Source of the DNA: Bradyrhizobium sp. LTSP849 | GTDB taxonomy: Bacteria > Pseudomonadota > Alphaproteobacteria > Rhizobiales > Xanthobacteraceae | Length of the DNA stretch: 64,000 bases | Assembly: GCF_000938255.1 (NCBI RefSeq) | Contig: NZ_JYMR01000026.1 | Coordinates: 53,923-117,922, forward strand | Direction: 5' to 3' | Part shown: positions 40,709 to 48,336 of the stretch, piece by piece | Numbering within the stretch: the stretch's first letter is position 1 | Layout of the letters: each line of letters opens with the position of its first letter | Translations under genes and position numbers: made by a program | Notes under the pieces: generated by a model | Database searches by the model: none | What the model saw: the letters and a program-made list of their open reading frames with translations, nothing else | What the model was told of the DNA's origin: nothing

Positions 40709-42028
40709 ATGAGCCAGACCGATCGACCGCGTCCTTCTCAAACCATGCGCGTCGGCGCGGCCATTCTCGGGAACGCGCTGGAATTCTACGATTTCACGGT
40801 CTACGCGGCCTTCGCCACCTGGCTCGCCAAGGCGTTCTTTCCGACAGACAATCCGAACACCAGCCTGTTGCTCGCGGTGGCGACCTTCGGCGTCGGCTTC
40901 GTGGCGCGGCCACTCGGCGGCGTTCTCATTGGGGCCTATGCCGATCGGTTCGGCCGCAGGCCGGCCATGACCCTGACGATCTGGATGATGGCGCTGGGCA
41001 GCGGCATGATCGGCTTGCTGCCGACCTATGATCAAATCGGTACGCTTGCGCCCGTGCTGCTGGTGCTCGCGCGGCTGTTGCAGGGCTTTTCGGCCGGCGG
41101 CGAAATGGGGCCGGCCACGACCTATCTGCTGGAGAGCGCGCCGGCGCACCGGAAAGGCTTTTTCGGCAGCTGGCAGCTCGCCAGCCAGAACATGGGCAGC
41201 CTTTTTTCGGGCCTCGTCGGCCTTCTGCTGGCGCTCCTGATCACTCCCGGCGCCACCGATAGCTGGGGTTGGAGGGTACCGTTCCTGCTTGGGATCCTGA
41301 TCGCGCCGGTTGGCTATTTCATCCGGCGTAACCTTGATGAGACGCTGGATACCGAGGAAGCCCATGACAGCATCGGCGGCGTCCTCTCCGATATCCTGGC
41401 GAACCATTGGCCGAAAGTTCTGCTCTGTATCCTGCTGATCTCGGGCGGGACCATCACGCAGTACTTCTTCCTCTACACGACCACCTACGCAATCAACACG
41501 CTGCATTACAGCCAGAGCTGGTCGATGGCGACCAACTTCGCCACCTTCATCAGCGGAACGATCTTCGCACTGGTCGGAGGCGCGCTGGCGGACAGATACG
41601 GCTTGAAAACGGTTGCCATCGTCCCGCGCATCATCGTGACGCTGCTGCTTTATCCCGCGCTGCTCCTGGTCGTGTCGTCGGGGTCGCCGCTGGTGCTGGT
41701 GATCACATCGGCGACGTTGATCGCGTTTCACGCGATGGCCTCCGGTGCCGGCATCATCCTGATCCCGATGATCTTCCCGGCCATCGTTCGCACCGCAGGA
41801 TTGTCCATCGCCTATGCGCTGGGCGTGACCATCTTCGGCGGCACCGCGCAGCTCGTGTTCACATGGATCATCGGGGCGACCGGCGATAAGCTGTCGTGGA
41901 TCTGGTATATCATCATCATGAGCATCATCAGCCTGCTCGCCACGTTGGCGATCCGCATCCCCGAGGAGCTCAATCGCAAGCAAGAGACCTCGTCTTCGGA
42001 CACGGCCTTGGCCGGGGCATCGAATTAA
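40709..42028 (+). CDS. MHS-type MFS transporter
   Basis: A 439-residue protein with 12 spans and metabolite:H+ symporter marks: NALEFYDFTVYAAFA in span 1, RPLGGVLIGAYADRFGRRPA between spans 2 and 3, LLQGFSAGGEMGPATTYLLE around spans 4 and 5. AAGG lies eight bases before ATG 40709. Family members carry carboxylates, betaines or aromatic acids. It may feed the CaiB- or cox-linked pathway upstream; the substrate is not shown by sequence. Confidence 0.88.
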   Translation: MSQTDRPRPSQTMRVGAAILGNALEFYDFTVYAAFATWLAKAFFPTDNPNTSLLLAVATFGVGFVARPLGGVLIGAYADRFGRRPAMTLTIWMMALGSGMIGLLPTYDQIGTLAPVLLVLARLLQGFSAGGEMGPATTYLLESAPAHRKGFFGSWQLASQNMGSLFSGLVGLLLALLITPGATDSWGWRVPFLLGILIAPVGYFIRRNLDETLDTEEAHDSIGGVLSDILANHWPKVLLCILLISGGTITQYFFLYTTTYAINTLHYSQSWSMATNFATFISGTIFALVGGALADRYGLKTVAIVPRIIVTLLLYPALLLVVSSGSPLVLVITSATLIAFHAMASGAGIILIPMIFPAIVRTAGLSIAYALGVTIFGGTAQLVFTWIIGATGDKLSWIWYIIIMSIISLLATLAIRIPEELNRKQETSSSDTALAGASN

Positions 42029-42041
42029 CGGCGACAAGACG

Positions 42042-42071
42042 CGGCCACGTCAGATCAGTCTGACGTGGCCG
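42042..42071. terminator. bidirectional terminator between MFS and hpd
   Basis: CGGCCACGTCAGA and TCTGACGTGGCCG form a perfect 13-base-pair stem with loop TCAG between two convergent genes. Confidence 0.8.
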
Positions 42072-42088
42072 TGTGTCTGAAACAGCAA

Positions 42089-43207
42089 TTAAGCCGCGTT
42101 CCCCACCTTCAGCACCCCGCGCCGGATCTGATCCTCCTCGATCGATTCGAACAGCGCCTTGAAATTCCCCTCGCCAAAGCCGTCGTCGCCCTTGCGCTGG
42201 ATGAACTCGAAGAAGATCGGGCCGATCGCATTGGCGGAGAATATCTGGAGCAGCACCTTGGTCTGACCGCCGTCGACCACACCTTCGCCGTCGATCAGGA
42301 TGCCGTTGACCTTGAGCCGCGCGACGTCCTCGCCGTGCTTGGGCAGGCGCGCATCGATCCGATCGAAATAGGTCTCGGGCGGCGCCGGCATGAACGGAAG
42401 ACCAGCCTCGCGCAGGCCTTCGATGGTCTGGTGGATATCGCGGCAACCGCAGGCGATGTGCTGGATACCTTCGCCGCGATAGATATTCAGATATTCCTCG
42501 ATCTGGCCGGAATCGCCGGCATCCTCGTTGATCGGGATCCGGATCTTGCCGTCCGGGCTGGTCAGCGCGCGCGAGAACAGGCCCGAGGCGCGACCCTCGA
42601 TGTCGAAGAAACGGATCTGGCGGAAGTTGAACAGCTTTTTGTAGAAGTCGGTCCAGACGTCCATGCGGCCGCGATGGACGTTGTGGGTGAGGTGATCGAG
42701 ATAGAACAGGCCGGCACCAGCGGGGCGCGGATCGCGCGCGCCCAGCCATTCGAACTCGGCCTCATAGGCCGAGCCCTTGGCGCCATAATGATCGACGAAA
42801 TAGAGCAGGCTGCCGCCGATGCCCTTGATCGCGGGCACGTCGAGCGTCTTCTGCGCGGATGACACATCCGCAGGTTCGGCGCCGAGCGCGATCGCGCGCT
42901 CATAGGCCGCCTTGGCATCGACAACGCGGAACGCCATCGCCGGCGCGCAGGGGCCATGCGCGGCAACGAAGTCGAAGCCGTGGGTGCCGAGCTGCTCGTT
43001 GACGAGATAGTTGATGTCACCCTGGCGATAGACCGTAATCTTCTTGGTCTTGTGGCGCGCGACGGGTGCATAGCCCATCAGCTTGAACAGCGCGTGCAGC
43101 TGTTCCGGATCGGGATGGGCATATTCGACGAACTCGAACCCGTCGGTACCCATCGGATTGTCGGCGGTGATGGTGGCCGGCGGTGCATCGTGCGGAAACG
43201 GACCCAT
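42089..43207 (-). CDS. hpd: 4-hydroxyphenylpyruvate dioxygenase
   Basis: A 372-residue two-barrel Fe(II) dioxygenase turning 4-hydroxyphenylpyruvate into homogentisate, the first committed step of tyrosine breakdown. Iron ligands are recognisable: His in FYLDHLTHNVHRG, His in GIQHIACGCRDIH and Glu in FFEFIQRKGDDGFG. It has the bacterial length. GGGAGAGCACC upstream gives a strong start. It is divergent from an Lrp-type regulator with a perfect palindrome in between, and separate from the downstream pathway genes at 44314-47114. Confidence 0.95.
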   Translation of the reverse strand: MGPFPHDAPPATITADNPMGTDGFEFVEYAHPDPEQLHALFKLMGYAPVARHKTKKITVYRQGDINYLVNEQLGTHGFDFVAAHGPCAPAMAFRVVDAKAAYERAIALGAEPADVSSAQKTLDVPAIKGIGGSLLYFVDHYGAKGSAYEAEFEWLGARDPRPAGAGLFYLDHLTHNVHRGRMDVWTDFYKKLFNFRQIRFFDIEGRASGLFSRALTSPDGKIRIPINEDAGDSGQIEEYLNIYRGEGIQHIACGCRDIHQTIEGLREAGLPFMPAPPETYFDRIDARLPKHGEDVARLKVNGILIDGEGVVDGGQTKVLLQIFSANAIGPIFFEFIQRKGDDGFGEGNFKALFESIEEDQIRRGVLKVGNAA

Positions 43208-43293
43208 GGTGCTCTCCCAAATTGCTGCTGCCTTGAACTATCCTTCATTGGGCGCGCAAGGAGCGTGCAAATGGGACGTGATTTCGCTATCCT

Positions 43294-43310
43294 ATGCACG
43301 ATCTGTGCAT
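43294..43310. promoter_or_regulatory. operator palindrome between hpd and lrp
   Basis: ATGCAC-GATCT-GTGCAT has perfect six-base arms and lies 19 bases before the regulator start and ~87 before hpd. It is a likely Lrp/AsnC-type binding site controlling both genes. Confidence 0.55.
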
Positions 43311-43328
43311 GAATTGGACGAATGACGC

Positions 43329-43808
43329 ATGATTTCGGTAGACGCGTTTGACCTCAAGATCCTGGGTGCGCTCCAGGACGACGGCCGCCTCACCAACCAG
43401 GAGCTGGCTGATCTTGCGGGGCTGTCCGCCTCGCAGTGCTCGCGGCGGCGGATGCGGCTGGAGGAGGAGAAGGTGATATCAGGCTATCACGCCGACCTCT
43501 CCAGCGAGGCGCTCGGCTTCGGCGTGATCGCCTTCATCCAGGTGGGGCTCGCGACCCACTCGCCGGACAATTCCAAGCGCTTCCGCACGCTGGTCAACCG
43601 CATCGACGAGATCCAGGAGGCCTACTCGCTCACCGGAGACGCCGACTATGTGCTGAAGGCGGTGCTGCGCGACCTCAAGGGCCTCTCCAACCTCGTCAAC
43701 GATGTGCTGATGCCGCATCAGAGCGTAGCGCATGTGCGCTCCTCGATCGTGCTTGATCGGCTGAAGGAAAGCTCGCGGCTGCCGCTGAAGGAATTGAAGC
43801 CTGGCTGA
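43329..43808 (+). CDS. Lrp/AsnC-family regulator, probable hpd regulator
   Basis: A 159-residue protein: N-terminal HTH (FDLKILGALQDDGRLTNQEL, ADLAGLSASQCSRRRMRLEE) and C-terminal RAM ligand domain (VIAFIQVGL...YSLTGDADYVLKAVLRD). The family senses amino acids; here tyrosine, phenylalanine or a product would be logical. It is divergent from hpd with a palindrome between the two. Confidence 0.9.
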   Translation: MISVDAFDLKILGALQDDGRLTNQELADLAGLSASQCSRRRMRLEEEKVISGYHADLSSEALGFGVIAFIQVGLATHSPDNSKRFRTLVNRIDEIQEAYSLTGDADYVLKAVLRDLKGLSNLVNDVLMPHQSVAHVRSSIVLDRLKESSRLPLKELKPG

Positions 43809-43882
43809 AATTGAGGGAACTACGGCATTCCCGCTTCACGCGTCGTCTGCGATGATCCCAGCCAATCTACGGAGATTCAGCC

Positions 43883-44194
43883 ATGGCCCTCCAGCTTCGA
43901 CCGAACTGCGAATATTGCGACCGCGACCTGCCGCCGAACGCGACGGACGCGCGGATCTGCTCCTATGAATGCACGTTCTGTGCGGATTGCGTCGAGACAA
44001 AACTTTCCAACGTCTGCCCTAACTGCGGTGGCGGATTCGCGCCGCGTCCGATAAGGCCAACTCATGAATGGCGGCCGGGCCTGTGCACGACCATGCAGGC
44101 ACCGTCCGACAAGCGGATGCATTTGAAATACAGCCTGGACGACGTCGCCGCGCATTGCGCGCGGGTGCGCGACGTGCCGCCGGAGAGGCGGTGA
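43883..44194 (+). CDS. DUF1272-family zinc-binding protein
   Basis: A 103-residue protein with cysteine pairs CEYC, CSYECTFCADC and CPNCGGGF spaced as in the small DUF1272 family, likely one or two zinc sites (residues ~8-60). The tail (~65-103) is an extra, not in the core domain. Function unknown. Confidence 0.8.
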   Translation: MALQLRPNCEYCDRDLPPNATDARICSYECTFCADCVETKLSNVCPNCGGGFAPRPIRPTHEWRPGLCTTMQAPSDKRMHLKYSLDDVAAHCARVRDVPPERR

Positions 44195-44204
44195 ACTCTC
44201 TCCA

Positions 44205-44291
44205 CGTCATTGCGAGGAGCCCTTGCGACGAAGCAATCCAGACTGCCGCCGCGGAAAGATTCTGGATTGCTTCGCTGCGCTCGCAATGACG
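44205..44291. repeat. 87-base palindromic intergenic repeat (CGTCATTGCGAG family)
   Basis: The ends CGTCATTGCGAG and CTCGCAATGACG, and the inner GCGACGAAGCAATCCAGA against TCTGGATTGCTTCGCTGC, form a long imperfect hairpin. This unit type is widespread between genes in Bradyrhizobium and Rhodopseudomonas. It lies between convergent genes. Confidence 0.8.
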
Positions 44292-44313
44292 GAGTTTGTG
44301 GCAATGGCGGAGA

Positions 44314-45588
44314 TCACTCCGCCGCCAGAATCGTCCCCTCGACCTCGCCGAAGCCGACGCGGTAGCCGTTGCCCTGGCACCAGCCGCGCATGACGAGGCT
44401 GTCGCCGTCTTCCAGGAACGTGCGCTTGACGCCACCGGGCAGTTCGACCGGCTCGGTGCCGTTCCAGCTAATCTCGAGCAAGCTGCCGCGCTGGTTCTTC
44501 TCGGGGCCGGAGATGGTGCCGCTTCCCAGGAGATCGCCGACATTCATCGCGCAGCCGCTGGAGGCGTGGTGCATCAGTTGCTGCACCGAGGACCAGTACA
44601 TGTATTTGAAATTGGTGCGGCTGATGCTGGCAGGCGCATTCGCACCGCCGGGACGCAAGGAGACATCGAGCTCGACGCTGTAGTTCTGCGGTTTGTCTTG
44701 CTTGAGATAATCGAGCGGCGCCGGCTCCTGCTCCGGCCCGGTCAGCCGGAACGGCTCCAGCGCCTCGCGCGTCACCACCCACGGGCTGATCGAGGTCGCA
44801 AACGCCTTGGCGAGGAACGGGCCGAGCGGCACGTATTCCCATTGCTGGATGTCGCGCGCACTCCAATCGTTGAGCAGCACGAAACCGAAGATCATCTCCT
44901 CGGCCTGTTGCTCGGTGAGCATGCCGCCCATGGCTGAGGGCTGGCCGACCACGACGCCCATCTCCAGCTCGAAATCGAGCCGCTTGCAGGCGGCAAAGCT
45001 CGGCACCTCGACTGACGGCGGTTTCAACTGCCCGCGCGGCCGCTTCACCTTGGTGCCGGAAACGACGACGGTGGAGGCGCGGCCGTTGTAGCCAATCGGC
45101 ATGTAGAGCCAGTTCGGCTGGAGCGCGTTGTCCTTGCCACGGAACATCACGCCAACATTGGTGGCGTGCTCCCTGGACGAATAGAAGTCGGTGTAGCCGG
45201 AGACCGCGAATGGCAGATGCAATTTTGCGTCACGCATCGGCACCAGCGCCTGCTGGCGCAGCTCTTCGTTATCGCGCAGCTCCGGATGATCGTGACGCAA
45301 CAGCTCGCTGATCCGCGCCCGCGTCTCCGCCCAGACCTTCGGCCCCAGCGCCATGAACGGATTGAGCGAGGGCGTAGAGAACACGCCGAGCGGACCGACA
45401 TCGAACCGGGAGTCCTGCTCCAGCTCCCAGAGATCGAGCACGTAACTGCCGATCGCCACGCCAACGCGCGGCGTCGGATTCGCCCCGGTCGAGAACACGC
45501 CATAGGGCAGGTTCTGGATCGGGAAGTCGGAGGCGGAATCGACGTCGATGAAGGAGCGGAGGCTGGGGTCGTTGGGATGGGTTGTCAC
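44314..45588 (-). CDS. fahA: fumarylacetoacetase
   Basis: A 424-residue hydrolase splitting fumarylacetoacetate into fumarate and acetoacetate, the last step of homogentisate breakdown. The N-terminal SH3-like domain opens SLRSFIDVDSASDFPIQNLP, and the metal and active-site regions include YTDFYSSREHATNVG, FELEMGVVVGQPS and DWSARDIQQWEYVPLGPF. GTG 45588 is taken as the start because it gives the family length; the longer frame runs through the palindromic repeat at 45611-45760. It is the last gene of the hmgA operon or is expressed separately behind that repeat. Confidence 0.93.
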   Translation of the reverse strand: MTTHPNDPSLRSFIDVDSASDFPIQNLPYGVFSTGANPTPRVGVAIGSYVLDLWELEQDSRFDVGPLGVFSTPSLNPFMALGPKVWAETRARISELLRHDHPELRDNEELRQQALVPMRDAKLHLPFAVSGYTDFYSSREHATNVGVMFRGKDNALQPNWLYMPIGYNGRASTVVVSGTKVKRPRGQLKPPSVEVPSFAACKRLDFELEMGVVVGQPSAMGGMLTEQQAEEMIFGFVLLNDWSARDIQQWEYVPLGPFLAKAFATSISPWVVTREALEPFRLTGPEQEPAPLDYLKQDKPQNYSVELDVSLRPGGANAPASISRTNFKYMYWSSVQQLMHHASSGCAMNVGDLLGSGTISGPEKNQRGSLLEISWNGTEPVELPGGVKRTFLEDGDSLVMRGWCQGNGYRVGFGEVEGTILAAE

Positions 45589-45610
45589 TTTTTCGCTCGG
45601 TCCTTTTTTC

Positions 45611-45760
45611 CTTCTCCCCTTGTGGGAGAAGGTGGCGCGAAGCGCCGGATGAGGGGTTCTATCCGCGAGTCCGAATGAGAGAGGTTTACTCGCGGAGATA
45701 GACCCCTCACCCGTCTCGCCGCAGCGCGGCGAGCCACCCTCTCCCACAAGGGGAGAGGGG
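45611..45760. repeat. 150-base palindromic repeat between hmgA and fahA
   Basis: The left arm contains CTTCTCCCCTTGTGGGAGAA followed by GGTGGC, and the right arm the inverse (GCCACCCTCTCCCACAAGGG). The inner parts (GATGAGGGG and CCCCTCACC; ATCCGCGAG and CTCGCGGAG) also pair. This is an intergenic palindrome family with a probable effect on mRNA stability; a shorter relative lies at 43-70. Confidence 0.8.
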
Positions 45761-45767
45761 AAGAACG

Positions 45768-47114
45768 TCACGGCCGGTTCGGATCGAACCGCTTTTCCAG
45801 GCCCGTCCAGCAATCCGCGTAATTGTCCTGAAGCGTCGCCGCCGTCGCCGCGTGTGCGGTGACGCGTTGCGGATAGCGGGTCTCGAACATGAAGGCCATG
45901 GTGCCCGTGAGCTTCACCGGCTTCAGCTCGCCGTTGCTCGCATGCTGGAACGCGTCGCGGTCCGGGCCGTGCGGCAGCATGCAATTATGGAGCGAGATCC
46001 CGCCGGGCACAAAGCCTTGCGGCTTGGCGTCGTAGACACCGTAGATCAGGCCCATGAACTCGCTCATGATGTTCATGTGATACCAGGGCGGGCGGAAGGT
46101 GTTGTCGGCCACCATCCAGCGCTCGGGGAAGATCACGAAGTCGATGTTCGCGGTGCCCGCTGTCTCCGACGGCGAGGTCAACACCGTGAAGATCGAGGGA
46201 TCGGGATGGTCGAAGCCGATCGCGCCTACGGGGGAGAACGTGCGCAGATCATATTTGTACGGCGCATAATTGCCGTGCCAGGCGACGACATCAATCGGCG
46301 AATGGGCGAGCTGCGTCTTGAACAGCGAGCCGCCCCATTTCACGTAGAGCTCGGTCGGCGTGTCCTTGTCCTCGTAGCAAGCAACCGGCGTGAGGAAGTC
46401 GCGCGCGTTGGCCAGGCAGTTGGCGCCGATCGGCCCGCGCTCCGGCAGCGTGAAGGCGCCGCCGTAGTTTTCGCAGAGATAGCCGCGCGCCGGTCCGTTC
46501 GGAATCTCGACGCGGAATTTGACGCCGCGCGGGATCACCACGATCTCCGCGGGCTCGGCGTCGATGCGACCGAACTCGGTCACAAAGCGCAAATTGCCTT
46601 GCTGGAGCACGAACATCATCTCGCCATCAGCATTGTAGAAATGCTGATCCACCATCGATTTGGTGATGAGATAAACATGCGCGGCCATGCCGGCCTGGGT
46701 GTTGACGTCGCCGGCGGTCGTCATGGTCTGCACGCCCCCGAGGAAGGTCATGTCCTCCTTCGGGATTGGCGCCGGGTCCCAGCGCAGTTGCGCGATCGGC
46801 AAATCGTTCTCGTGGCACGGCGCCGAGCGCCACAGGCCGGCATCGGCCTTCTCGAAGCGGCCGGAGTGCTTCACCGACGGACGGATGCGATAGAGCCAGG
46901 AGCGCTCATTCGTGCCGCGCGGCGCTGTGAAGGGCGAGCCGGAGAGCTGTTCGGCATAGAGACCATAGGCGCAGCGCTGCGGCGAGTTGCGCCCGATCGG
47001 CAGCGCGCCCGGCAAAGCTTCGGTCTCAAAGCTATTGCCGAAGCCGGACATGTAGCCCGGCGTGACCTGGGCCGAGCTGCGGATGATCTGATCAGGCGAG
47101 GTATTGATGTTCAT
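45768..47114 (-). CDS. hmgA: homogentisate 1,2-dioxygenase
   Basis: A 448-residue cupin-fold Fe(II) dioxygenase opening homogentisate to maleylacetoacetate. Family stretches include PGYMSGFGNSFETEALPGAL, VVIPRGVKFRVE, VAWHGNYAPYKYDLRTF and the iron region PPWYHMNIMSEFMGLIYG...PHGPDRDAFQHAS. AAGGAGGAGG upstream of ATG 47114 sets the start. It lies two bases after the metallo-beta-lactamase gene and before fahA. Maleylacetoacetate isomerase is not encoded here. Confidence 0.96.
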   Translation of the reverse strand: MNINTSPDQIIRSSAQVTPGYMSGFGNSFETEALPGALPIGRNSPQRCAYGLYAEQLSGSPFTAPRGTNERSWLYRIRPSVKHSGRFEKADAGLWRSAPCHENDLPIAQLRWDPAPIPKEDMTFLGGVQTMTTAGDVNTQAGMAAHVYLITKSMVDQHFYNADGEMMFVLQQGNLRFVTEFGRIDAEPAEIVVIPRGVKFRVEIPNGPARGYLCENYGGAFTLPERGPIGANCLANARDFLTPVACYEDKDTPTELYVKWGGSLFKTQLAHSPIDVVAWHGNYAPYKYDLRTFSPVGAIGFDHPDPSIFTVLTSPSETAGTANIDFVIFPERWMVADNTFRPPWYHMNIMSEFMGLIYGVYDAKPQGFVPGGISLHNCMLPHGPDRDAFQHASNGELKPVKLTGTMAFMFETRYPQRVTAHAATAATLQDNYADCWTGLEKRFDPNRP

Positions 47115-47116
47115 GA

Positions 47117-48073
47117 CTATCCTCCTCCTTGCAAAGCCGCCCACATTTCCTGGTCGCGCTTGTCGGTCCAGATCACGGGATCGTCGATCCCCGACGCCTC
47201 GTCAAAGGCCCGCGACACATTGAACGGCAGGCAGTGCTCGTAGATGGCGAAACTCGAAAACTTGGGATCCATCACCTCGCGCGTCGCGGCCATCGATTCC
47301 TTCAGCGTGCGTCCCTTGGCGACCGAGACTTCGGCTGCACCATAGAGCGAGGTGACGAAGTCACGCGTCATCGCGATGGCTTCGCGCACCGTGGCGGTCC
47401 CCTTCAACGCATCGCCGCGGCCGGGCGCGATTGCTTTCGGATTGAAGTTGCGGATCTCGTTGAGCGTCAGCGGCCATTCGCGCAAGTGAGCGTCGCCGCA
47501 ATAGCAGGCCGAGTGATATTCGATGAGGTCGCCGGAGAACATGACTTCGGCATCCGGCACCCAGGCGACGATGTCGCCGGAGGTGTGGCCGGCGCCCAAC
47601 TGCATCAGGCGCACCTCGCGCTTGCCGAGATAGATCGACATCTCGCCTTCGAAGGTCAGCGTCGGCCAGGTCAGGCCGGGAATACTCTGCGCATCCTGGA
47701 ACAGGCGCGGAAAGCGGCCATATTCGGAATCCCAATCCTGCTGGCCACGCTCCTCGATCAGACGATAGGTCTCCTGCGAGGCCACGATGCCCTGCGCCTT
47801 GTAGGCGGAGGCACCTAACACGCGCACGGCATGATAGTGCGACAACACGACATATTTGATCGGCTTGTCGGTGACGGTGCGGACGCGCTCGATCACCTTG
47901 TTGGCCATCGCCGGCGTCGACTGCGCGTCGAACACGAGGCAGCCGTCGTCGCCGACGATGATCGCCGTGTTCGGATCGCCCTCGGCGGTGAAGGCATAGA
48001 GATCGGTGCCGATCTCGGAGAAGGTGATCTTCTTCTCGGAGAGGTCGCCGGTGGATGCGAAGTTCTTCGCCAT
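47117..48073 (-). CDS. metallo-beta-lactamase-fold protein with altered metal motif
   Basis: A 318-residue MBL-fold hydrolase. The usual HxHxDH reads HYHAVRVLGA, keeping the first two His but lacking the Asp-His pair. The later His (GAGHTSGDIVAW) and Asp (MFSGDLIEY) positions are present. This suggests a single-metal or changed activity. It is cotranscribed with hmgA (two-base gap) and preceded by AAGGACG. A role in a hydrolysis or detoxification step of aromatic breakdown is possible, not shown. Confidence 0.82.
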   Translation of the reverse strand: MAKNFASTGDLSEKKITFSEIGTDLYAFTAEGDPNTAIIVGDDGCLVFDAQSTPAMANKVIERVRTVTDKPIKYVVLSHYHAVRVLGASAYKAQGIVASQETYRLIEERGQQDWDSEYGRFPRLFQDAQSIPGLTWPTLTFEGEMSIYLGKREVRLMQLGAGHTSGDIVAWVPDAEVMFSGDLIEYHSACYCGDAHLREWPLTLNEIRNFNPKAIAPGRGDALKGTATVREAIAMTRDFVTSLYGAAEVSVAKGRTLKESMAATREVMDPKFSSFAIYEHCLPFNVSRAFDEASGIDDPVIWTDKRDQEMWAALQGGG

Positions 48074-48096
48074 CAGTTCGTCCTTAGGTCACGGGG

Positions 48097-48336
48097 TTAT
48101 TGTTGTTGCTGTTGTTGCTGCTGGCCGTCGATCATGCGCCGCTTCGCGAGCACGATCGCTTCCCGCAGCACGTCGATGTCGCCGATATGGTTGGCGAGGA
48201 TCAAAACCAGCGCCGCGTCGAAATCGGCGCTCTGTTCGTCCGTGAGACCACGATGCGCCTCGACAATGGCGCGAAAGGCGTCATCGGGCCGCGCGAAATT
48301 CGAACTCGTGGAAAGCGGCATTTGTGTCACCGTCAA
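48097..48336 (-). CDS. DUF2783 protein ending in a polyglutamine tract
   Basis: A 79-residue protein. The core (PDDAFRAIVEAHRGLTDEQS, ADFDAALVLILANHIGDIDV) matches DUF2783, small proteins found beside aromatic monooxygenases and homogentisate genes. The last eight residues are Gln, encoded by alternating CAG and CAA codons (about 48100-48123) that could vary in number by slippage. Its start overlaps the monooxygenase stop by four bases. Function unknown. Confidence 0.8.
   Translation of the reverse strand: MTVTQMPLSTSSNFARPDDAFRAIVEAHRGLTDEQSADFDAALVLILANHIGDIDVLREAIVLAKRRMIDGQQQQQQQQ

Noticed and set aside
40703..42037. A 444-codon minus-strand frame opposite the MHS transporter
   Set aside because: It is rich in Arg, Gln and Asp with no domain; the plus strand shows 12 membrane spans and MFS signatures.
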